Positions 27,113 to 34,541 of a DNA stretch of 64,000 nt are shown here, piece by piece. The translations under genes and the position numbers were made by a program. The DNA is from Gottschalkia acidurici 9a (lineage in GTDB: Bacteria > Bacillota > Clostridia > Tissierellales > Gottschalkiaceae). How positions within the stretch are numbered: the stretch's first letter is position 1; the number at the start of each line of letters is the position of its first letter. The stretch spans positions 372,001 to 436,000 of the forward strand of contig NC_018664.1 of the NCBI RefSeq assembly GCF_000299355.1, given 5' to 3'. The notes below the pieces were generated by a model that was not told the DNA's origin, searched no databases, and was given only the letters and a program-made list of their open reading frames with translations.

Positions 27113-27784
27113 ATGAGTTCAAAATATAAGGAATACTGGTATTGGGGAAACATGGTCTTAACAGATCAACCCTTGTGGAATAGTTCATTTAAAAATCTAT
27201 CATTAACTAAAGATTCTATATTCATATATTCATTCATAATGGATAAAAATAAGGATGTATTTAAAAATAGTTGGGCATATTATCCAGATATTAAATCTTT
27301 GCTAGGATTTATTGAGTATGTTTTTCTACCAACAGCTTTCTTCACATGGCTTGATAATGAAACGGAGGGATTTAAAACTCCTATAGCTACCGTAGATGAA
27401 GTTTTGAATGTAATGGTTGAAAAAGACAGACCTGAATCTGATATATTGACCATGAGAGAACAGATAAAAGATTTAAGAACATTATGGTTAATGGATGATT
27501 CTGATAATATAAGAGAACTTAAAAACTTCTCAAAAGAATTTAATAAGCAATGGAAAGAATACGATGATAGATTATTATACTTTAGAGTTTTTCAAAGGTC
27601 TACAGAAATAGGCGAGTTCGTGTTTACAGGAGAAGAGAATAACTTTTTTGAAGAAATAATGGAAGAAGACATAGGTATGACAAAAATACAATGGAAGGAA
27701 ACATGTGAAAATATATATGATAATAAATTCTTGAAAAATAGATTTATTGATATATTAAATCATAAAGTAGGATGCTTAGTTTGA
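27113..27784 (+). CDS. Unknown soluble protein under a Fur-type box
   Basis: I do not recognise this 223-residue protein. It has no signal peptide or membrane segment, is rich in Trp, Tyr and Phe, and opens with KEYWYWGNMVLTDQPLWNSSF. The middle is charged and helical (ILTMREQIKDLRTLWLMDDSDNIRELKNF) and the end carries two Cys (WKETCENIY, VGCLV). AGGGGGAT precedes the ATG. The Fur box suggests induction by low iron, and the alternative ribosomal S4 gene follows 36 bases later, possibly in one transcript. A role in iron stress is inferred only from position. Confidence 0.75.
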   Translation: MSSKYKEYWYWGNMVLTDQPLWNSSFKNLSLTKDSIFIYSFIMDKNKDVFKNSWAYYPDIKSLLGFIEYVFLPTAFFTWLDNETEGFKTPIATVDEVLNVMVEKDRPESDILTMREQIKDLRTLWLMDDSDNIRELKNFSKEFNKQWKEYDDRLLYFRVFQRSTEIGEFVFTGEENNFFEEIMEEDIGMTKIQWKETCENIYDNKFLKNRFIDILNHKVGCLV

Positions 27785-27820
27785 TAAAAATTAATAGAAA
27801 GTAATGGAGGAGATATGAGT

Positions 27821-28411
27821 ATGGCAAACATGAAAGGACCACGTTTTAAGCTATGTAGAAGGCTAGGACTAAATGTAATTGGACACCCAAAAGCAATGGA
27901 TCGTGCAGGAAGAGGAACTAGTAGAGCAGATAAAAAGTTATCAAATTACGGAGAGCAGCTTTTAGAAAAGCAGAGACTAAGAGCATATTATGGAGTCATG
28001 GAAAAACAGATGAAAAAATATGCAGATAGAGCTATGAAAGCTCCTGGAATATCAGGTGAAGAGTTAGTTAAATTGTTAGAATGTAGACTAGATAATATGG
28101 TTTACAGAATGGGGTTCGCCTCATCTATCCGTCAAGCTAGACAGATGGTAAATCATGGACATATACTTGTAAACGGATCAAAAGTAGACAGACCATCATT
28201 TGAGGTAAAGCCAGGTGACGAGATAAGCATGAAAGAGAAGTCTAAGAAAATAGATTTATTCAAAGAAAACTTTGAAAGCAACCTAAATACTTTATCTTAT
28301 ATAGAAAAGGATAAAGAAGATTTAAAAGCCAGACTTTTATCTATACCTGATAGAAACGACATTCCTATAATTATAAATGACTACTTAATTATTGAGTATT
28401 ATTCTAAGTAG
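27821..28411 (+). CDS. rpsD: Ribosomal protein S4, alternative copy
   Basis: This protein of about 196 residues is a full-length S4: the N-terminal [26 protein letters not shown], the [22 protein letters not shown] segment, the S4 RNA-binding domain ([31 protein letters not shown]) and the ending YYSK. No CxxC zinc motif is present. It lies far from any ribosomal-protein operon, next to a Fur-boxed unknown gene, so it is probably a second rpsD copy and not the one in the alpha operon. The ATG at 27821 is preferred to 27815 because AGGAG at 27808-27812 is 8 bases from it and the family begins MAxMKGPRFK. It may replace the main S4 in metal or translation stress. Confidence 0.93.
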   Translation: MANMKGPRFKLCRRLGLNVIGHPKAMDRAGRGTSRADKKLSNYGEQLLEKQRLRAYYGVMEKQMKKYADRAMKAPGISGEELVKLLECRLDNMVYRMGFASSIRQARQMVNHGHILVNGSKVDRPSFEVKPGDEISMKEKSKKIDLFKENFESNLNTLSYIEKDKEDLKARLLSIPDRNDIPIIINDYLIIEYYSK

Positions 28412-28450
28412 TTAATACTATCATTAATAAAATAAAGAATGAAAATTTTA

Positions 28451-28478
28451 GAGAGGCATATATGTCTCTCTATTTTTA
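28451..28478 (+). terminator. Terminator after the S4 gene
   Basis: GAGAGGCATATATGTCTCTC is a near-perfect hairpin (one G-T pair) followed by TATTTTTATA. Confidence 0.75.
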
Positions 28479-28521
28479 TATATAATTTCTTAATTATATA
28501 ACTTAACCTGCATCTTGATAG

Positions 28522-28788
28522 ATCGAGAAATATAAGACGAGTAAGAATGGACACCGAATTACAGGTGAGAAAAAAGCACACTATAAATTTGATGTAAATG
28601 GTAATTACATTAAAGTAGCTTATTATTATCCTCATGGATGGATTTTAAAAGTAGAAGATTTGATTGGTATTTATAGTGGTGAATATGATTTAAGTTATGG
28701 TCGATGGGTTAAGGGAAGAGCTCTAGGCTATGATGAAATAAATATGTGGATGAGGGTATATGATATAAATATTAATCAAAACCATTGA
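28522..28788 (+). pseudogene. C-terminal fragment of an unknown protein, possibly a polymorphic toxin tip
   Basis: An 88-codon open stretch without a start codon reads KNGHRITGEKKAHYKFD, VAYYYPHGWILKVEDLIG and YDLSYGRWVKGRALGYDEIN to a stop at 28788. The upstream part is missing. Its composition and its place just before a decayed nuclease tip and an immunity fragment suggest it also came from a secreted-toxin C terminus, but I do not recognise the domain. Confidence 0.5.
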
Positions 28789-28869
28789 GTCTTTAAAAAT
28801 TAAGATTGATGAAACCTTGATTGGCTTTTAGTCTTTCAAAGTTTTTCATTTGAAAAATTATTCTGAGAC

Positions 28870-29049
28870 AAAACGAAATCGAGAAAAGGTCAATGGTATA
28901 TGGGGCACACACAGAAAATAAATATAGCGGATGGCATAAGAAATACATAGACGATGAAATTACTAAACAAGAATTTAAAGATTGATATAGAATGTCAAAA
29001 ACTATAGACCTGAGAGTCCATCAGCAAATGGGAGTCATAAACATGAATA
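28870..29049 (+). pseudogene. Remnant of a GH-E-type nuclease toxin C terminus
   Basis: Pieces in shifting frames read GQWYMGHT, then ENKYSGWHKKYIDDEITKQEFKD, then YRNVKNYRPESPSANGSHKHE with a stop at 29049. Together they follow the order of the C-terminal nuclease domain (HNH/endonuclease VII-like, GH-E type) of polymorphic toxins, which typically ends ...EYRNPxNYRPExPxxNRSHKYE. At least two frameshifts inactivate it, and the body of the toxin is absent. The match is from memory of the family. Confidence 0.7.
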
Positions 29050-29063
29050 AAGGAGTGTCTTAA

Positions 29064-29144
29064 ATGCCAACAGAAAAAGCAGATATTTTTATGTTAGCAA
29101 AATTCGGCGATTTAGATTTATTTAAGAAGAAATTCGAGAAGTGA
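29064..29144 (+). pseudogene. Truncated immunity-protein start (ankyrin-like)
   Basis: AGGAG precedes an ATG at 29064 and the 26 codons read MPTEKADIFMLAKFGDLDLF before a stop at 29144. This resembles the first residues of ankyrin-repeat proteins that follow toxin genes as immunity factors. It sits 15 bases after the nuclease remnant, as an immunity gene would. The rest is lost. Confidence 0.55.
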
Positions 29145-29351
29145 CTAAGTAATTATACTCATTTATCAATACTTATTTTTTTGAGTTAATACTTCAACTA
29201 TGACGTTCTTTAATAAATTAATCAACATACTTTTACTCTCGTATTATTTTTATTTATATCAGGCGCTAGGAATTACTATCTGCTTTTCGACTGCAGCAAC
29301 TATTAATAATATTTAATTAATGCAATATTATATCCATTTATAAAAATATGC

Positions 29352-29678
29352 CTATTTAGTGATATGTTTCTCACCCCATTGATACATAAGTTTAAGTATT
29401 GGTACTAATGTTTTACCCTCTTCTGTTAGCGAGTATTCAACCTTTGGTGGAATTTCATTATACTGTTCCCTGTGAATTAAGTTGCTGCTTTCTAATTCTT
29501 TTAGTTGGTTGCTTAATGTTTTGTGTGCAATTGGTTCTAACGTATTTTTTAACTTGTTATATCTTATTACTTCAGCTTGGTATACTTCCCATAATATAAT
29601 CCATTTCCACTTTCCTTCAATGATAGATATTGTATAGTACAGTGGACAACTGTTATATTTACTTTCAAAGCTTTTCAT
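29352..29678 (-). CDS. HxlR-family transcriptional regulator
   Basis: This 108-residue winged-helix regulator has the typical HxlR order: CPLYYTISIIEGKWKWIILWEV with the redox-sensing-type Cys near residue 11, then IAHKTLSNQLKELESSNLIHREQY and PPKVEYSLTEEGKTLVPIL. It is divergent from a flavodoxin-like gene. HxlR proteins next to such genes usually repress them and respond to electrophiles or oxidants through the Cys. A perfect ATAAGT-N4-ACTTAT palindrome in the shared promoter region is its likely operator. Confidence 0.93.
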   Translation of the reverse strand: MKSFESKYNSCPLYYTISIIEGKWKWIILWEVYQAEVIRYNKLKNTLEPIAHKTLSNQLKELESSNLIHREQYNEIPPKVEYSLTEEGKTLVPILKLMYQWGEKHITK

Positions 29679-29719
29679 ATAATACCTCCTTTACTCACTT
29701 TTAGGTTAGTATATAACAA

Positions 29720-29735
29720 ATAAGTGCATACTTAT
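29720..29735. promoter_or_regulatory. Probable HxlR operator
   Basis: ATAAGT (29720-29725) and ACTTAT (29730-29735) form an inverted repeat with a GCAT centre in the gap between the divergent HxlR and flavodoxin-like genes. Confidence 0.6.
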
Positions 29736-29802
29736 CTATTTTCCTATAATAATATATAATCCATATTATGAAGTCAAGTATATATAAATGGAGGTTGAAT
29801 TA

Positions 29803-30456
29803 ATGAAAGTAATAGCAATTAACGGAAGTCCAAGAAAAGATAAAAATACTGCTACTCTTCTTAATAAAGCACTTGAAGGAGCAGCTTCACAAGGAGCTGA
29901 AACAGAGCTTATTCATCTTTATGATCTGAATTATAAAGGTTGTGTAAGCTGTTTTGCTTGCAAAATGAAAAATGGTAAAAGCTATGGTAAATGTGCTTTC
30001 AAGGATGATTTAACACCTATCCTTGAAAAGGCTTCAAATGCTGATGCCATTATCCTTGGTTCTCCAATATATTTTAATACAATTTCGGGAGCTATGAAGT
30101 CTTTTTTAGAAAGGTTCATGTTTCCATATTCAATGTATGCTCCTGGTTATCCAAGTCTTTTCGGAAGAAAAATGCCAACTGGGGCCATTTACTCCATGAA
30201 TGTAACTAATGAACAAATGAAAAATTTAGAATATGAACAAGGTCTTAAATTCGTAGAAGAATATACGTCGAGACTTTTTGGATCCTTTGAATCATTAATT
30301 GTAAACGACACATATCAATTTAATGATTATTCAAAATATGTTGTAACAGTATTCGATGAAAAGAAAAAGGCAAAAGTTAGAAAAGAGCAATTTCCTATAG
30401 ATTGTCAATCTGCTTTCGATATGGGCGTAAGATTTGTTAAACAGGCTAATTTGTAA
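29803..30456 (+). CDS. NADPH-dependent FMN reductase / flavodoxin-fold family protein
   Basis: This cytoplasmic flavoprotein of 217 residues has the FMN site SPRKDKNTATLL near the N terminus, CVSCFACK with two Cys after it, and ILGSPIYFNTISGAMKSFLERFMFPY as the flavodoxin core. The Cys pattern (CxxCxxC-like, VSCFACKMKNGKSYGKC) recalls iron-sulfur flavoproteins, but the canonical 4Fe-4S spacing is incomplete. The ATG at 29803 (GGAGG, spacing 8) is preferred to 29788. Expression is likely controlled by the divergent HxlR gene. It probably reduces quinones, nitro compounds or similar electrophiles. Confidence 0.9.
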   Translation: MKVIAINGSPRKDKNTATLLNKALEGAASQGAETELIHLYDLNYKGCVSCFACKMKNGKSYGKCAFKDDLTPILEKASNADAIILGSPIYFNTISGAMKSFLERFMFPYSMYAPGYPSLFGRKMPTGAIYSMNVTNEQMKNLEYEQGLKFVEEYTSRLFGSFESLIVNDTYQFNDYSKYVVTVFDEKKKAKVRKEQFPIDCQSAFDMGVRFVKQANL

Positions 30457-30505
30457 AAGTATGTAAGTGAATTATTATATTACAATATCTTTGCAAATCT
30501 ATAAG

Positions 30506-30532
30506 AGGTCTTACTCTAGTAAAGTAAGGCCT
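30506..30532 (+). terminator. Possible terminator hairpin
   Basis: AGGTCTTACT pairs with AGTAAGGCCT (one G-T) around CTAGTAA. No T run follows, so this is a weak call. Confidence 0.4.
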
Positions 30533-30674
30533 TCAAACCTTATATTAAGCCTATCCTATAAATCTTATTATGAGGATATTGAAAAAGTCTACGTCATTTG
30601 TGGTACGGTTCACCGTAACTAATTTTAAATACATTTAAATATATAATTACGTCACAAAAGATTACGATTGTGAC
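30533..30674. other. Gene-free stretch with two palindromes
   Basis: No coding frame is seen. Two dyads stand out: ACGGT-TC-ACCGT (30605-30616) and GTCACAA...TTGTGAC (30651-30674). The second adjoins the stop of the leftward fragment and may be its terminator. Confidence 0.4.
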
Positions 30675-30896
30675 TTACTTCATACTTTTCAATTTATCTA
30701 ACTGTTCTCTAAGTCTTCTATTTTCATCTTTTAGATCTTCCATTTCAACTAATTGAATAATTAAGTTTGGCTTATCTTCTTTAAGTTTCTTAATTTCTTC
30801 ATATAGCTGCTTTATCTTATCATCTTTAGCCTTTATCTTATCTTTAGGTGTAGCAATTATACTATCATCAGGAACACCTTTTTCAATAGCTAGCTA
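30675..30896 (-). pseudogene. Coiled-coil protein fragment, 5' end missing
   Basis: The minus strand reads IEKGVPDDSIIATPKDKIK, a charged run, then LYEEIKKLKEDKPNLIIQLV and EDLKDENRRLREQLDKLK to a stop at 30675, with no start codon or ribosome site. The end is a strong coiled coil. Some transposon-encoded accessory proteins end this way, but the fragment is too short to assign. Confidence 0.5.
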
Positions 30897-31081
30897 TCAA
30901 TGATAGGCTAACATAATTGCTAGAGTTTTTTTATTAGTAAGTTTTACTAGCACAACGGGTTAACTTATGATAAAACATAATATAAATAAGAAAAATCTAT
31001 TTTTAGCTAAACTTTATTCTAATAATATAGAAAGCAGATGTAATCATATTTGGAGCATCACGTTAGAAGTTATTGCTCATA

Positions 31082-31239
31082 GATATTCTTAAAGCTGAGA
31101 ATTTTAGGACAGTGGTTGGATTAGGAACTTATGATGTTCACTCACTTAGAGTACAAAGTATAGAAGAGTTTACTAATGTAATAGAAGAATACTTTCTAAA
31201 ATTGATAAAGAGAAAGTATGGATAACGGCTGACTGTTAG
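31082..31239 (+). pseudogene. MetE-like (cobalamin-independent methionine synthase family) C-terminal remnant
   Basis: The frame reads DILKAENFRTVVGLGTYDVH, then VQSIEEFTNVIEEYFLKIDK and VWITADC before a stop at 31237-31239. This matches the metal-site end of the MetE family (GVYDIHSPRxPSxEE...WVNPDCGLKTR), cut just at the conserved Cys. The upstream part is missing, so this is a decayed fragment. Assignment is by recognised motif order. Confidence 0.65.
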
Positions 31240-31274
31240 CGTTAGAGATAAGATAATTTAACAATATTAAATTT

Positions 31275-31315
31275 TAAAATAGAAAGTGATTTAAAAGGTT
31301 ACTTTCTATTTTTTA
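31275..31315 (+). terminator. Rho-independent terminator
   Basis: AAATAGAAAGTGA pairs with TTACTTTCTATTT and is followed by TTTT. It lies after the MetE remnant. Confidence 0.8.
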
Positions 31316-31390
31316 GTTAATTACTTACTCTTTTTAATAAAATACGATGTATACTTGACAAACAAAGTACATATGATAAAATAAGAACAA

Positions 31391-31411
31391 TAATGATAAT
31401 CGTTATCAAAT
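31391..31411 (+). promoter_or_regulatory. Fur palindrome before the DUF2325 gene
   Basis: AATGATAATCGTTATCAAA contains perfect TGATAA-TCG-TTATCA arms and lies about 20 bases before the start codon. Confidence 0.82.
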
Positions 31412-31429
31412 ACGAAAGGAGAGATAAGT

Positions 31430-31708
31430 ATGAGTATAGTTATTGTAGGAGGACATGAACGAATGGAGAGGGATTATATAGATGTAGGAAAAAGGCATGG
31501 ATATAAGATTAAAATATTTACAAAAATGCAAGGTGACCTATGTAAAAGAATAGGAAACCCTGACTATATCGTGATGTTCACTGATGTAGTTTCACACAAA
31601 CTAGTTAATACTACTAACAAGATAATGAAGAAAAAAAATATACCTAGCTTAAGGCTACACAATAGTAGCATTCAAACATTAGATAATGCCTTAGCTCAAA
31701 TTAAGTAA
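31430..31708 (+). CDS. DUF2325 family small protein
   Basis: This 92-residue protein follows the DUF2325 pattern: SIVIVGGHERMERDY at the start, a charged middle, then YIVMFTDVVSHKLVNTTNKI and the ending IPSLRLHNSSIQTLDNAL. It is a small Rossmann-like half-domain without a known biochemical role. Four conserved polar residues (His9, Cys40 region, His56, His77) might bind a metal, which is inference. GGAGAG precedes the ATG and a clean Fur palindrome overlaps the promoter region, so it should be made when iron is low. Confidence 0.85.
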   Translation: MSIVIVGGHERMERDYIDVGKRHGYKIKIFTKMQGDLCKRIGNPDYIVMFTDVVSHKLVNTTNKIMKKKNIPSLRLHNSSIQTLDNALAQIK

Positions 31709-31868
31709 AAAGAAATTCATCTAAATCGGAAAGGATGAATAAGTATAATGAGACTATGTTGATATGGACGGAATGTAATAGTGATATCATAAAAAGATGG
31801 TCTCAATATTATTTGAAGCTAAAGGTAATATAGCTTTTAGTAAATATAGAAAAGTTAATAAGAATAAT

Positions 31869-31911
31869 TAAAGTCATAAGATATACTATAAGTAATACTT
31901 ATGACTTTAAT
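31869..31911 (+). terminator. Terminator with AGTCATAAG stem
   Basis: AAAGTCATAAG (31870-31880) pairs with CTTATGACTTT (31898-31908), followed by AATTATG. The 160 bases between the DUF2325 stop and this hairpin hold no clear gene. Confidence 0.7.
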
Positions 31912-31989
31912 TATGCGTTTTAGGTAAGTAGGATAGATAAAACTATGACTGATAGCTATATAGAAAGCTAATTACCTTCCTTTAATATA

Positions 31990-32526
31990 TTAATCATTTT
32001 TTACATAGGTAAGTTCAACTATTCCATTAATATTTTTTGTTTCAATAAGTTTTAATTTGATTTGGGGATTGTTTCTTAAAAATAGAGGAATGCCATCACC
32101 TAAAATAGTTGGAATTATAGATATAATATACTTATCTATTAAATCTTGCTTGATAAACTGGTCAATTAACTTTCCGCCACCAACGAGCCAAATATCTTTT
32201 CCTTGTTGCTTCTTTAGATTCTTGATAAATTCAGTAATATTTTCTGATATAAACTCTACATTGTTATCAGGTTCATATTTCTTTGTAGTTGCTACATAAC
32301 ACTTTTTCCCCTCATATACCCAAATATCAGGAGAAAGCTCATTAATAACCTGATCATATGTAGTTCTACCCATTACAATCGTATCTACAGTACTATAAAA
32401 TTTATCATATCCGTTATCAGTATTATCGTTATCGCTATCTCCACTTAACCAATCAATAGAACCATTACTTCTTGCTATATATCCATCTAAACTTGCTGCA
32501 ATGTAGAGTACTATATTTCTACTCAT
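31990..32526 (-). CDS. Dihydrofolate reductase-like (RibD C-terminal) family protein
   Basis: This cytoplasmic, 178-residue protein has the DHFR/RibD-C fold: NIVLYIAASLDGYIAR at the start, IVMGRTTYDQVI with the NADPH-binding Arg-Thr, and DIWLVGGGKLIDQFIKQDLIDKY. The family reduces pyrimidine or pterin-like substrates with NAD(P)H, and many members such as B. subtilis YyaP have no known substrate. The gene stands alone and its ribosome site (AGGAGG on the minus strand) is strong. Confidence 0.92.
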   Translation of the reverse strand: MSRNIVLYIAASLDGYIARSNGSIDWLSGDSDNDNTDNGYDKFYSTVDTIVMGRTTYDQVINELSPDIWVYEGKKCYVATTKKYEPDNNVEFISENITEFIKNLKKQQGKDIWLVGGGKLIDQFIKQDLIDKYIISIIPTILGDGIPLFLRNNPQIKLKLIETKNINGIVELTYVKND

Positions 32527-32934
32527 AAAATTATCCTCCTTAACTTATATATAACTTAATTATATCAGACTTATAAAATTACATACTAGAATAATAAAGG
32601 TACTGAAGGTTATAAGATTAGACATATAGAAGCTATATTATTAAATTGTTCGTTAGTCTTCATAGTTTGCTTGACAGATACAAGGATATAAGAACGTAGT
32701 TCTCAGAATTTTTGTTTATCAGAGAGTTCATATTGCAGCCATACGATGAGTTGGTCATACCAGTATAGTAATAGCCCAACTTATATAAATCATATTAAAT
32801 GAGATTAATGTTAATGTTTAAGGATAAGGGTTTATATACTTTATCTAATCAGAGAAGGATTAAGTTAACTTAAATCGAGAATATGTATAGTCAATAAGAT
32901 GTATATGATATCTTAGAGTGTATGATTTTTTTAA
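32527..32934. other. Gene-free stretch
   Basis: About 400 bases without a coding frame I can support. The only structure seen is a small AGAAC-GTAGTTCT hairpin near 32690 followed by a few T. No family fragment was recognised. Confidence 0.5.
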
Positions 32935-32969
32935 TTGACATGAAAACTCTAAATGGTGTACATTACAAT
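32935..32969 (+). promoter_or_regulatory. Promoter-like segment shared with 39974-40009
   Basis: TTGACA (32935-32940) is followed 18 bases later by TACATT, with TACAATTAG beyond. The whole segment, including CTAAATGGTGTACATTACAA, is repeated with few changes at 39974-40009. It lies about 45 bases before the DUF4491 gene. Confidence 0.55.
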
Positions 32970-33015
32970 TAGAAAGAAAAAATTATAATAAAATATATTT
33001 ATTGGGAGAGAAGAA

Positions 33016-33324
33016 ATGAATTATTTAGGAATCTTACATGGTTTAGTTGCATTTATACTAATAGGAGTTTTTCATCCTATTGTAATAAAAGCAGAGTATT
33101 ATTTAGGAAGAAAAAGTATAGTTATTTTCATAATAGCAGGTATATTTTCCTTAGTTGCTTCACTAAATACAGAAAGTATTATATCAAACTCTTTTGGTAT
33201 ATTCGCATTTTGTTGCTTCTGGAGTATAAAAGAAGTCATAGAGCAGGAAGAAAGGGTACTAGCAGGAAGATTTCCTAAGAATCCTAAAAGAGATTATAAA
33301 GAAAAAGAAAAGTATCCTAACTAG
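33016..33324 (+). CDS. DUF4491 family membrane protein
   Basis: This small membrane protein of 102 residues has three hydrophobic helices: YLGILHGLVAFILIGVFHP, then IVIFIIAGIFSLVASL and GIFAFCCFWSIKEV. The family marks FHPIVIKAEYYLGRK and EEQERV-like EQEERVLAGRFPKNPKR are both present. The function of the family is unknown. GGGAGAG precedes the ATG. The gene is monocistronic and its promoter resembles one at 39.97 kb. Confidence 0.88.
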   Translation: MNYLGILHGLVAFILIGVFHPIVIKAEYYLGRKSIVIFIIAGIFSLVASLNTESIISNSFGIFAFCCFWSIKEVIEQEERVLAGRFPKNPKRDYKEKEKYPN

Positions 33325-33364
33325 AATATACTATCTTTATTAAACTCAAATTATATCATATAAT

Positions 33365-33386
33365 AATGATAATGAATATTATTTGC
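33365..33386 (+). promoter_or_regulatory. Fur-type box before the AraC gene
   Basis: AATGATAATGAATATTATTTGC matches the Fur core in the first half perfectly and in the second half with one change. It is nearly the same as the box at 27066. Confidence 0.7.
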
Positions 33387-33418
33387 ATTTTCTAATATGT
33401 AAAGAATGGGGATAGGAA

Positions 33419-34417
33419 ATGGAGAAAAATATAAATGAAGTATACTTTAATCTGATGGAAAAGAAATTTTTAACTAGAACTATGGATAAGCCTACGCTTA
33501 TTGAGTATAGAGTAAAGGACGACTTAGGTACTGGAATGATAAGTCGGGTGATACTAAATAAAGGCTTAGAATTTTGTATATGTAGAGATCATACTCTTAA
33601 TAGAGAGTTACTAAATTCTGAACTTAACGAGAAGCGATTTATAGAAATTAACTACTGTATAAGCGGAAAAGGAAGTATAAAATTAGCAAGTGAAAAAAAC
33701 TGCATTAACCTAGAAAAAGGAGACTTAATGTTTTACAGAAACGATAAGTTGGAGAAGACAGAAAGATTTAGTATGGAGCTTAATAACTATACTGGAGTTA
33801 TAATAGGACTAGATGGTGATGAGCTTAAAAAGATTTTCTTTCCTGAACGTGAGAAAGAAATGTTAGAAGAGTGGGATAGATCTATAGAGTCTATATTTAA
33901 GGGAAGCACTCACTTTAAAGTAAAAGCTCCATCTAGTATAGAGTGGGATATAAAAGATCTTCTTAATTATAACTATAAATTTGAAGATGTTACAAGCTTA
34001 CTCTTATGTCAAAGTAAACTTATGGAGATTATATCAAAGAGTTTAAACTATGGAATTAATAAAAGAAAAGAAATAAATCTAAGTAAATCAGATATAGAAG
34101 AAATATATAAAGCTAAAGATATATTGAATAATAATATAGATGAACCACCTAGTATAGAAGAGTTAGCAAGCCTTTGTAGCACAAACACATATAAGTTAAA
34201 GAAAGGATTTAAAGAGTTATTTAATAATACTCCTTACGGATATCTAAGAGAAACTAGAATGCATAAAGGAAAATATCTACTTGAGAATACAGACATGACT
34301 ATATCAGAGATTGCAAGTAGTGTAGGTTATACTAATCCAAGCAAATTCTCAGAAGCATTTAAGATTAAATATAATATAACGCCTAGTGAGTGTAGAAAAG
34401 TTAATAAAAATATTTAA
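33419..34417 (+). CDS. AraC-family regulator with cupin-like sensor
   Basis: This 332-residue regulator has an N-terminal beta-rich sensor (INYCISGKGSIKLASEKNCINLEKGDLMFYRND) and a C-terminal double helix-turn-helix (PPSIEELASLCSTNTYKLKKGFKELF; MTISEIASSVGYTNPSKFSEAFKIKY). It resembles PchR/YbtA-type activators of siderophore genes, which sense the ferric siderophore. A Fur box lies upstream and the next gene is a Fur-boxed MATE efflux pump, so this regulator probably controls it. A terminator with an AGTCATAA stem separates the two. Confidence 0.92.
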   Translation: MEKNINEVYFNLMEKKFLTRTMDKPTLIEYRVKDDLGTGMISRVILNKGLEFCICRDHTLNRELLNSELNEKRFIEINYCISGKGSIKLASEKNCINLEKGDLMFYRNDKLEKTERFSMELNNYTGVIIGLDGDELKKIFFPEREKEMLEEWDRSIESIFKGSTHFKVKAPSSIEWDIKDLLNYNYKFEDVTSLLLCQSKLMEIISKSLNYGINKRKEINLSKSDIEEIYKAKDILNNNIDEPPSIEELASLCSTNTYKLKKGFKELFNNTPYGYLRETRMHKGKYLLENTDMTISEIASSVGYTNPSKFSEAFKIKYNITPSECRKVNKNI

Positions 34418-34460
34418 AGTCATAAGTAATAGAAAATATTATTTATGACTTTTTCTTTTT
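34416..34460 (+). terminator. Terminator with AGTCATAA stem
   Basis: AAAGTCATAAGTAAT pairs with ATTATTTATGACTTT with one bulge, then TTCTTTTT. The stem begins at the AraC stop codon. Confidence 0.82.
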
Positions 34461-34485
34461 GGAGCAGAAAGAATACTAACCAGAG

Positions 34486-34502
34486 TTGATAATTGTTATC
34501 AA
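34486..34502 (+). promoter_or_regulatory. Perfect Fur palindrome before the MATE gene
   Basis: TTGATAATTGTTATCAA is an exact 7-3-7 palindrome, about 40 bases before the TTG start. Confidence 0.8.
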
Positions 34503-34541
34503 TACGGATACAATTTACATAAAACGTGAGGAGGGATTAAT

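Noticed and set aside
29399-29599. Rightward frame opposite the HxlR gene
   Set aside because: It is a shadow of the leftward HxlR frame, with no ribosome site and a hydrophobic, non-family sequence.
30675-30896. A transposase or transposon accessory gene
   Set aside because: Only a coiled-coil C-terminal fragment is visible; no DDE or recombinase motifs and no terminal repeats were found.
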